From: Gammaproteobacteria bacterium
GTDB taxonomy: Bacteria > Pseudomonadota > Gammaproteobacteria > SZUA-140
Assembly (NCBI GenBank): GCA_003230195.1
Contig: QIHH01000044.1
Location: 1-6,064 of the forward strand
Direction of reading: 5' to 3'
DNA: 6,064 nucleotides
Notes under the pieces: model-generated
What the model was told of the DNA's origin: nothing
The model's database searches: none
What the model saw: the letters and a program-made list of their open reading frames with translations, nothing else
Translations under genes and position numbers: made by a program
Shown: in pieces, positions 1 through 5,725 of the stretch
Layout: each line of letters starts with the position of its first letter
Numbering within the stretch: position 1 is the first letter of the stretch

Positions 1-8
1 TGCTGTAA
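1..8 (+). CDS. Possible last codons of an upstream gene (E2 subunit of pyruvate dehydrogenase?)
   Basis: The first eight bases read as an incomplete codon ending in TG, then CTG, then the stop TAA at 6-8. The E2 component of pyruvate dehydrogenase often ends in Met-Leu-Leu or Leu-Leu, and it is normally the gene just before a lipoyl-bearing E3 gene. The spacing, with a stop 15 bases before the next start and a ribosome binding site between, is typical of an operon. This identity is inferred from gene order; eight bases cannot prove it. Confidence 0.3.
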
Positions 9-23
9 CAGGAGATGTTATCT

Positions 24-1787
24 ATGAGCCAACTAGTTATAAACATTCCTGTTCCTGATATTGGTGACTTTGATGAAGTTGAAGTGATCGAAGTGCTGGT
101 GAGTGCTGGTGATACGATTGAAGCGGAAGATTCGCTGATCTCAGTGGAATCCGATAAAGCGGCGATGGAAATCCCAGCACCACAGGGTGGTGTGGTTAAA
201 GCGGTGCTGGTTGCGGTTGGGGATAAGGTTGCCGAAGGAAGTCTGGTCATCAAACTGGAAGTATCAGAAGTCGCTGTCAGTGAAGCACCTGCTGCGAAGG
301 CAGCTGTGCCTACAGTACCAGCGGACGCGATAGGGTCGGTACCGGTGATTAGTGCAGCAAGTTACAGTGGTGATGTGGATAAAGAAGCCGAGGTGGTGGT
401 ACTTGGTTCCGGTCCCGGTGGTTACACTGCAGCGTTTCGTGCGGCGGATCTTGGTAAAAAAGTAATCCTGATCGAACGCTACCAAAATATTGGTGGCGTC
501 TGTCTGAATGTCGGTTGTATCCCCTCGAAGGCACTGCTGCATACCGCACAGGTGATCAACGAAGCGGAAGAGTTTTCTGATATCGGCGTGGCGTTTAATA
601 AACCAGAGATCGATATCGATAAATTGCGTGCCCATAAAGAAAACGTGATCGGTAAGCTAACCGATGGCCTGAAAGGGCTGGCGAAGCAGCGTAATGTTGA
701 GATCGTTCACGGCTATGGCAAGTTTACGTCGGCTCATACAATCGAAGTCGAAGCGGATGATGGCACTAAGACAGTTATCGGTTTTGAAAATTCTATTATC
801 GCCGCCGGTTCACGCGTAACCAAACTACCGTTTATTCCGTGGGACGATCCACGTGTGATGGACTCAACCGATGCACTGGAGATTGCTGAAATACCAAAAC
901 GCTTATTAGTTGTCGGTGGTGGCATCATCGGGCTAGAGATGGCTACCGTCTACGATGCGCTTGGTTCGGATGTCACTGTGGTTGAATTGTCAGCGGGATT
1001 GATTCCGGGTGTCGATCGTGATGTGGTACGCCCACTGGAACGCCGCATCAAAAAACGTTATGAAAATATCTATCTTAATACCAGGGTCAGCGCGATTGAA
1101 CCGTCTGATGCTGGAATGGTCTGTTTGTTTGAAGGTAAGGGCGTACCAGCGCAGGATACCTTTGATCGCGTACTGGTCTCGATTGGTCGTACACCTAATG
1201 GTCTATTGATCAATGCAGATAAAGCAGGCGTTGTCGTTGATGAACGTGGCTTTATCAATGTTGATAAGCAGATGCGTACCAATGTGAATCATATCTTCGC
1301 GATTGGTGATATCGTTGGTCAGCCAATGCTCGCACATAAAGCAACCCATGAAGCGAAGGTTGCTGCTGAAGTGATTGCAGGCATGAAGACTTTTTTCGAT
1401 GCACGCACCATTCCATCCGTCTGCTATACCGACCCGGAAATTGCGTGGATGGGCAAGACCGAAGATGAGTGTAAGGCAGAAGGTATTCAATACCAAAAGG
1501 GTGCTTTCCCGTGGGCCGCGAGTGGTCGTTCACTTTCAATCGGGCGTGATGAAGGGATGACCAAAGTGTTGTTCGATGAGCATCACCGTATCATCGGTGC
1601 GGGCATCGTTGGTACCAATGCCGGTGAATTGATTGCAGAAGCAGTACTTGCTTTAGAAATGGGAGCCGATGTGCAAGACTTGGCGTTGACCATTCATCCA
1701 CACCCGACGCTGTCTGAGACGCTTAACTTCGCAGCAGAAGTGGCGGAGGGGACCTGTACGGATATTTATTTGCCTAAGCGGAAGTAA
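24..1787 (+). CDS. lpdA: Dihydrolipoyl dehydrogenase (E3) with N-terminal lipoyl domain
   Basis: This is the flavoprotein E3 of the pyruvate dehydrogenase complex, which reoxidises dihydrolipoamide and passes electrons through FAD to NAD+ in the cytoplasm. I prefer the ATG at 24 (587 residues) over the in-frame ATG at 15, because AGGAG at 10-14 is well placed for 24 and MSQLVINIPVPDIGDF matches the usual start of lipoyl domains. Residues 1-80 form a lipoyl domain with lipoylation motif ESDKA (Lys45). An Ala/Pro-rich linker covers about 80-107. The FAD site GSGPGG is at 128-133, the redox disulfide is Cys160/Cys165 in GGVCLNVGCIPSK, the NAD site GGGIIG is at 298-303, the second FAD motif is AIGD (426-429), and the dimer-interface catalytic pair is His560/Glu565 in HPHPTLSE. 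All key residues are present and the length fits lipoyl-fused E3 proteins, which are longer than the roughly 475-residue stand-alone form. It is probably the last gene of an aceEF-lpd operon, since a terminator follows within 30 bases. Confidence 0.97.
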   Translation: MSQLVINIPVPDIGDFDEVEVIEVLVSAGDTIEAEDSLISVESDKAAMEIPAPQGGVVKAVLVAVGDKVAEGSLVIKLEVSEVAVSEAPAAKAAVPTVPADAIGSVPVISAASYSGDVDKEAEVVVLGSGPGGYTAAFRAADLGKKVILIERYQNIGGVCLNVGCIPSKALLHTAQVINEAEEFSDIGVAFNKPEIDIDKLRAHKENVIGKLTDGLKGLAKQRNVEIVHGYGKFTSAHTIEVEADDGTKTVIGFENSIIAAGSRVTKLPFIPWDDPRVMDSTDALEIAEIPKRLLVVGGGIIGLEMATVYDALGSDVTVVELSAGLIPGVDRDVVRPLERRIKKRYENIYLNTRVSAIEPSDAGMVCLFEGKGVPAQDTFDRVLVSIGRTPNGLLINADKAGVVVDERGFINVDKQMRTNVNHIFAIGDIVGQPMLAHKATHEAKVAAEVIAGMKTFFDARTIPSVCYTDPEIAWMGKTEDECKAEGIQYQKGAFPWAASGRSLSIGRDEGMTKVLFDEHHRIIGAGIVGTNAGELIAEAVLALEMGADVQDLALTIHPHPTLSETLNFAAEVAEGTCTDIYLPKRK

Positions 1788-1812
1788 CTGTTTTCAAATT
1801 TTGATTTGAGAA

Positions 1813-1836
1813 GCCCGACAATGTCGGAGTTTTTTT
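1813..1836 (+). terminator. Rho-independent terminator of lpdA
   Basis: An inverted repeat CCGAC (1815-1819) / GTCGG (1823-1827) with an AAT loop is followed by AG and then a run of seven T (1830-1836). It begins 26 bases after the lpdA stop codon, so it most likely ends the pyruvate dehydrogenase operon transcript. The stem is short but GC-rich. Confidence 0.8.
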
Positions 1837-1862
1837 AGAGTAAAAGGAAGTTTTTCGGATTA

Positions 1863-1877
1863 AGTGCGGTACGCACT
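1863..1877. repeat. Small perfect inverted repeat
   Basis: AGTGCG (1863-1868) and CGCACT (1872-1877) form a perfect six-base-pair stem around a GTA loop. There is no T-run, so it is not a standard terminator. It lies just upstream of the recognisable transposase sequence and could mark a deletion junction or be chance. Confidence 0.3.
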
Positions 1878-1970
1878 GCCAGCTACCCTAATGCCATTAC
1901 GCCAGACCAGCGAAAAATACAAGCGCTCGAAAAACGTATTAAACGGGTAGAACCTAGAGAAAGAAATTCT

Positions 1971-1977
1971 AAAAAAG
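1971..1977 (+). promoter_or_regulatory. Programmed -1 frameshift slippery site of the IS3 remnant
   Basis: The heptamer A AAA AAG sits in the original OrfA frame with codon boundaries at 1972 and 1975. This is exactly the phase needed for -1 slippage into the OrfB frame, and it is the site used by IS3-family elements such as IS911 to make the OrfAB transposase. It has no function now because both flanking genes are truncated. Confidence 0.7.
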
Positions 1978-2153
1978 GATACTGCTCTCTTGATGTCAGG
2001 CTCGATGAACAATTTACGCTGATCGAAAAATTCAAAGAGAGCTATGCCGTGACACTGGTTTGCCAAACATTCAGGATTCACCGAAGCAGTTATCAATACT
2101 GGCTTAAGCGGTCTGATCATATTCAGCCGGAACGACTGAATTAAATTTAGTAG

Positions 2154-2180
2154 AAAAAACCCGCTTTTAGCGGGTTTTTT
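2154..2180. terminator. Strong symmetrical (bidirectional) Rho-independent terminator
   Basis: A perfect 11-base-pair inverted repeat pairs AAAAAACCCGC (2154-2164) with GCGGGTTTTTT (2170-2180) around a TTTTA loop. The U-run on one strand and the A-run on the other let it act in both directions. It starts 10 bases after the stop of the transposase remnant, and no intact gene now ends here. It may have served an earlier gene at this site or act as a second stop behind lpdA. Confidence 0.9.
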
Positions 2181-2223
2181 GTTTCTGGGTGCTATTAAAT
2201 AATTCCGTATAATTACCTAAGTT

Positions 2224-2406
2224 ATGAGCACAAAACTGATGGCAAAGACGCTTTTCGAGTCCGTAGCTGAAAAGCTGGAGTGCGATATTTTAGATGATGT
2301 TCTGGATAAGGTCGTTTGAGAATATCAACTTAAAGATCGAGAAAGAGAAAGGCTCGATCAATTAAAATTCACGGTCTGTTCTGTCTGCAAGATCACTTCT
2401 TTAGCC
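2224..2406 (+). pseudogene. Possible decayed small gene broken by an internal TGA
   Basis: The frame from ATG 2224 encodes MSTKLMAKTLFESVAEKL, then an acidic stretch CDILDDVLDKVV to TGA 2317-2319. It then resumes without a frame change as EYQLKDRERERLDQLKF, followed by CSVC and a stop at 2404-2406. The composition looks protein-like: amphipathic and charged, with a Cys-x-x-Cys pair near the end. No family is recognised. There is no clear ribosome binding site; the TATAAT at 2208-2213 would place transcription start almost at the ATG. It could equally be a chance frame of about 60 codons with one stop. Confidence 0.2.
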
Positions 2407-2576
2407 TAGTACGTGAAGTATAATAACATCTATTTATTGCATCTGTTTTAATCTACAACTCTTTCTTCTGGTGGAGAGGTATTGTTCTGGTTTGTATTCG
2501 TCTATTTAGGGCTATGTGTTTGTAAATGCTCTAAAAATAGCGGAGAATAACTTTAGTTTTCATGTGAAACAGCAGC

Positions 2577-2582
2577 TATAAT
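2577..2582 (+). promoter_or_regulatory. Candidate -10 box for the large surface-protein gene
   Basis: A consensus TATAAT lies 72 bases before the ATG at 2655. The region 17 to 19 bases upstream (2552-2559, TTTAGTTT) is only a weak match to a -35 box, so this would be a sigma-70 promoter that is weak or activator-dependent. It is the best placed candidate in the stretch. Confidence 0.35.
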
Positions 2583-2654
2583 GGGTAGTTATTGTGTTTT
2601 AATCGGTAATATACCTGCGTTGGATTTTCTGAATGATTTTTAAAGGTCTGCTGT

Positions 2655-5600
2655 ATGCGTCGTAACACACATCTCTTCCGAATTAGCGCTTCATTGATAC
2701 TGGCGCTCTCCTCTGCGGGGTTGTATGAGGCGGGTCTGCCGTTCACTGAGGATTTTGTTGATACTGATTTGAGAGATGGCATGTTGACCAATGCTAACTG
2801 GTCTACAGAAGAGCAGGCGCTCTTTCTGGCGTGGCGCACGGCTGAGTCAGCGGGCGCTGGTAATGAGTTAGATATTGATGGTTTAACAGATGACACGCGC
2901 AGTGTTGCTCTTGGTGATATTGATGGCGATGGTGATCTTGATCTGATTGCCGGGAATAACGGTGTTTCGAGTGTGATTTATTTAAATGATGGCGCGGGTG
3001 TTTTTACTCGTCATCAAACATTATTGGATAACAATGCAACACGCAGTGTTGTATTGGGTGATGTGAATGGCGATGGCGCACTGGATATCGTGATGGGCAA
3101 TGATGGCGAGATTAATCGGCTTTATCTGAATAATGGCAGTGGGGGTTTTCCTCTCAATGGTGCTGCTATTGGTTCAGAATCTGATGCGACTACCAGCGTT
3201 AGCCTTGGTGACGTGGATGGTGATGGAGACCTCGATTTAGTCACAGGGTCGGACGCTCTTGACCAGACTAATAAGCTCTATCTTAATAATAGTGATGGTT
3301 TGTTTACTAGCAATGGTACGCCGCTTGGGATTATTGGAAATGTGACGACCGACACGATTCTGCTTGATGTGGATGGTGATGGTGACCTGGATTTGGCCAT
3401 TGCAAACTACAGTGCGGGGGTCGCTAATAAGCTCTATCAAAATGATGGATCGGGTGATTTTTCTGCGAATTTCAGTACCATTGGAGTGGAAAAAAAGCTA
3501 ACGAATAGCCTTGTTGCGGGTGATGTTAATGGCGATGGTGCTCTTGATTTTATCTCGGGTAATGATGGTGAAGCAAACCGTTTGCATTTAAATCTCGCCA
3601 ACACTTTTAATCAGAATACTTCTGATATCGCCATCGGTGTGGATGATGCAGCGGATGTTACGACGAGTGTCTCCTTTGCGGATAGTGATAATGATGGTGA
3701 TATCGATCTTATTGTTGGCAATAATGCTGGGCATACTAAACGCTATATTAACGATGGTGATGGGGGGTTTCCTGATAGTGGGGAGGTTATCTCTGCTTCT
3801 GAATTTATGACTTTTAGCACCGCGTTGGGCGATGTCGATGGCGATGGTGATATCGATATTATTACCGGGGAAAGTGCTGCAATCAATAAACTATACCTGA
3901 ATTCAGCTGAAGGTGGTGGTTATGCAGCTATTGGTAATGCTATTGGATCTGAAATCGATAACACCTGGGCGATTGTGATTGGTGATGTTGATGGTGATGA
4001 CTACCCTGATCTGATAGCAGGCAATGCAGGGCAAACCAATAAGCTGTATTTGAATGATGGTACGGGCGGTTTTCCTGAGGTGGGGGTTGATGTGGGGTCG
4101 ACGACGGATATTACTTATAGTCTGGTGCTGCATGATATGGATAACGATGGTGACCTGGATCTGATTGCTGGTAACTGGGGGGCGACCAATAAAATCTATT
4201 TAAATGATTTTAGTAATGTTACTACGGACGGTTTTCTGGCTGCTGTGGATATTGGTCTGGATACTGAAATGGATACGACGACTAGTATTGATGTGGCGTT
4301 GGTTGATGATGACGTTTATTTTGATGTGATCGTTGGTAACTGGAATGCTACGAATAAAATTTATTTGAACGATGGCGCTGCTGCTTTCTCTAGTGTGGGT
4401 ACCAATATCGGAAGTGAGATGGATAATACGAGTAGCATTGTACTAGGTGATGTGGATGGAATGGACAGGTTCGATTTAGTGGTTGGCAATAGGGGGCAGG
4501 AAAATAAATTATACCTTCATAATGGTGTAAGCGGGTTTTCATTTAATAAAAATATCGGTGCAGATACGGATGATACGCTCAGTATTGTGCTTGGTCATAT
4601 TGATGCGGGAAGTGATCTTGATCTAATAGTCGGTAATGCAGGACAAGTTAATAAACTTTATTTAAATGTCAGCGCATTTCTTGCTGGTGATGATGGCATC
4701 ACTGTTGGTTCAGAGACTGACGTGACGACAAGTGTGCTGCTGATTGATGTTGATGGTGATGTCGATGTTGATGGTAATAAAGACCTTGATCTGCTGGTAG
4801 GCAATGATGGATCACCCAATATGCGTTATTTGAATGATGGTGCAGGAGTGTTTAGTGCGGTTGGTGCGCCGTTAAACCCAGGCAGTGTTGCCGCGACACG
4901 CGCACTTGTGGTGGGTGATTTGGATGGCCTTACTGATGACAATAATACGGATGTTGATCTGGTGGCTGCAGAGTATGGGGTGACGAATAAGGTCTATAAA
5001 AACGGCCTTTACCAAACACATCTTGGGCGAGTGGTTTCGGGGAAAATCAATACCACAGAAACAAATTTTCGTGGTTTCTTTTTATCTGCTACGGCAACAC
5101 CTAATTCGCCCACAACGCGTAATACACGGGTCGATTATTATCTTTCTAATAATGGTGGTGCGAAGTGGTACCAGGTATTTTCAGATAAGCTTTTCGCCAT
5201 TCCTGAGAGCGGAAGCGATCTGCGCTGGAGAGCAGAATTACATTCATTGTCGCCAGTCAGGACACCTGTTTTGAGCGAAATGAAGGTTGAAATTAATATC
5301 CCACCAGTGATTAGGGGAGGGGAGACTAGGGATGTGAGTGTGGTTGGTGGCGAAACGGCAGTGACGACGGTAGTGGCGACAGATGAAGATGGCGCGGTGT
5401 TGGTATATGGCATTGTTGGTGGTGATGATAAGGAGAAATTTGCGCTGGATAGTGAAACAGGGGTTCTGACATTCATTGAGGCTCCTGATTTTGCTGAGCC
5501 GACTGATAGCAATGGCGATAATGTCTATCACGTGCGTGTGAGGGTGGAAGATAGTGGTGGAGGTAGGCCAACGGATACTCAGGACATTTTTGTGACCGTG

Positions 5601-5714
5601 ACTAACCCCGCGGTACTGTGGGTGGATGGTGGTGGTGCGAACTCGATTGGCTGGTTGAGTAGTCTGTTGCTACTGCTTTTATTACGTAGAAGACGTTGCG
5701 CGAGCATTTATTAA
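2655..5714 (+). CDS. Secreted FG-GAP/VCBS-repeat protein with cadherin-like domain and GlyGly-CTERM-type tail
   Basis: A 1019-residue exported, probably calcium-binding surface or extracellular protein of unknown exact role. The ATG at 2655 is preceded by AAAGG (2642-2646) at good spacing and starts a signal peptide: basic MRRNTHLFR, hydrophobic core to about residue 20, likely cleavage after Ala21. Residues 28-70 are a short non-repeat segment. Residues 81-785 hold 14 repeats of about 50 residues, each with a calcium-loop motif of DxDxDGxxD type followed by GNxGxxNKLYLNDGxGxF. The loops start near residues 88, 136, 186, 238, 290, 343, 393, 444, 494, 549, 599, 648, 698 and 755. Loops 10, 11 and 12 have lost aspartates, and 13 and 14 carry insertions. 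Residues 786-880 are beta-rich (YYLSNNGGAKWYQV, GSDLRWRAEL). Residues 882-984 resemble a cadherin-like domain (FALDSETGVLTF, then DxNGDNVYxVxVxVxD). Residues 989-1019 are a sorting tail: GGG, SIGWLSS, seven Leu, four Arg, then CASIY. The family features suggest export by Sec and type II secretion, with tail processing by a rhombosortase. The ligand is unknown; adhesion or matrix roles are plausible. Confidence 0.92.
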   Translation: MRRNTHLFRISASLILALSSAGLYEAGLPFTEDFVDTDLRDGMLTNANWSTEEQALFLAWRTAESAGAGNELDIDGLTDDTRSVALGDIDGDGDLDLIAGNNGVSSVIYLNDGAGVFTRHQTLLDNNATRSVVLGDVNGDGALDIVMGNDGEINRLYLNNGSGGFPLNGAAIGSESDATTSVSLGDVDGDGDLDLVTGSDALDQTNKLYLNNSDGLFTSNGTPLGIIGNVTTDTILLDVDGDGDLDLAIANYSAGVANKLYQNDGSGDFSANFSTIGVEKKLTNSLVAGDVNGDGALDFISGNDGEANRLHLNLANTFNQNTSDIAIGVDDAADVTTSVSFADSDNDGDIDLIVGNNAGHTKRYINDGDGGFPDSGEVISASEFMTFSTALGDVDGDGDIDIITGESAAINKLYLNSAEGGGYAAIGNAIGSEIDNTWAIVIGDVDGDDYPDLIAGNAGQTNKLYLNDGTGGFPEVGVDVGSTTDITYSLVLHDMDNDGDLDLIAGNWGATNKIYLNDFSNVTTDGFLAAVDIGLDTEMDTTTSIDVALVDDDVYFDVIVGNWNATNKIYLNDGAAAFSSVGTNIGSEMDNTSSIVLGDVDGMDRFDLVVGNRGQENKLYLHNGVSGFSFNKNIGADTDDTLSIVLGHIDAGSDLDLIVGNAGQVNKLYLNVSAFLAGDDGITVGSETDVTTSVLLIDVDGDVDVDGNKDLDLLVGNDGSPNMRYLNDGAGVFSAVGAPLNPGSVAATRALVVGDLDGLTDDNNTDVDLVAAEYGVTNKVYKNGLYQTHLGRVVSGKINTTETNFRGFFLSATATPNSPTTRNTRVDYYLSNNGGAKWYQVFSDKLFAIPESGSDLRWRAELHSLSPVRTPVLSEMKVEINIPPVIRGGETRDVSVVGGETAVTTVVATDEDGAVLVYGIVGGDDKEKFALDSETGVLTFIEAPDFAEPTDSNGDNVYHVRVRVEDSGGGRPTDTQDIFVTVTNPAVLWVDGGGANSIGWLSSLLLLLLLRRRRCASIY
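2895..5009 (+). repeat. Fourteen tandem FG-GAP/VCBS repeat units (about 150 bp each)
   Basis: The coding sequence repeats with a period of about 150 bases (48-57 residues). The best conserved DNA block encodes the calcium loop, for example GATGTGGATGGTGATGG and close variants. A second block encodes the AATAAGCTCTAT-type NKLY motif. Copies have diverged at DNA level, so this is an old internal duplication rather than a recent expansion. The number of units, 14, equals two seven-bladed propellers. Confidence 0.85.
5620..5711 (+). other. Sequence encoding the GlyGly-CTERM-type C-terminal sorting signal
   Basis: Residues 989-1019 show the three-part plan of C-terminal sorting tails: a glycine-rich motif (GGG, residues 992-994) followed by SIGWLSS, a seven-leucine membrane segment (1004-1010) and an arginine cluster (1011-1014). 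This matches the GlyGly-CTERM type, which is cut by rhombosortase, an intramembrane serine protease of the rhomboid family, in bacteria with type II secretion. The extra CASIY after the arginines is slightly unusual, since most such tails end at or near the basic cluster. No rhombosortase gene lies in this window. Confidence 0.8.
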
Positions 5715-5725
5715 TAGAAGTGCCC

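Larger units (their letters stand above)
1839..2144 (+). pseudogene. Remnant of an IS3-family (IS911-like) transposase, OrfA end plus OrfB start
   Basis: One open frame, with no ATG, GTG or TTG start, reads ITPDQRKIQALEKRIKRVE (from 1896), the end of an IS3-family OrfA leucine-zipper region. From about 2014 it reads FTLIEKFKESYAVTLVC and then IHRSSYQYWLKR, the well-known start of IS3-family OrfB. Between them the conserved OrfA ending EILKKDTALLMSGSMNNLR and its stop (TGA 2020-2022) lies in the +1 frame (1963-2022). This means OrfA has suffered a one-base insertion near 1953-1955. The slippery sequence AAAAAAG (1971-1977) is retained in the right phase. About 35 of roughly 100 OrfA residues and 40 of roughly 270 OrfB residues survive. 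The DNA-binding part of OrfA and the whole DDE catalytic domain are gone. In-frame codons at 1842-1856 (KRKFF) resemble the start of OrfA proteins and may be a residual 5' end after an internal deletion, but this is weak. I see no terminal inverted repeats or target duplication. Confidence 0.8.
2181..2654. other. Intergenic stretch without a convincing gene
   Basis: This 474-base AT-rich stretch separates the strong terminator from the large surface-protein gene. A perfect TATAAT at 2208-2213 lies 10 bases before an ATG at 2224, but no good -35 box is seen. That ATG opens a 31-codon frame ending in TGA at 2317; the same frame continues for 29 more codons to TAG at 2404-2406. A 22-codon frame with a TTG start (2482-2550) follows a GGAG-type site at 2473-2479. 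Neither resembles a family I recognise. The end of the stretch holds the likely promoter and the ribosome binding site of the next gene. I found no tRNA, riboswitch or CRISPR-like pattern here. Confidence 0.6.

Noticed and set aside
15..23. Upstream ATG at 15 as the start of lpdA
   Set aside because: It overlaps the end of the AGGAG site, whereas ATG 24 has proper spacing and gives the usual lipoyl-domain N-terminus.
264..635. Minus-strand frame of 123 residues within lpdA
   Set aside because: It is the antisense of a fully conserved flavoprotein region and resembles no family.
1860..2120. Minus-strand frame of 86 residues opposite the transposase remnant
   Set aside because: The plus strand carries clear IS3-family transposase sequence here, so the minus frame is a shadow.
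2400..2654. Riboswitch or structured leader ahead of the surface-protein gene
   Set aside because: No known riboswitch core, such as a c-di-GMP aptamer motif, and no strong hairpin was seen by eye.
2895..5009. Regular 150-base repeats considered as a CRISPR-like or non-coding repeat array
   Set aside because: The period is in frame, the repeats are diverged at DNA level but conserved as protein motifs, and they translate as FG-GAP units.
5138..5531. Long minus-strand frames (124 and 95 residues) inside the large surface-protein gene
   Set aside because: They lie wholly within a convincing plus-strand gene with domain matches, have no ribosome binding site of note, and their composition mirrors the repeats and the cadherin-like region.
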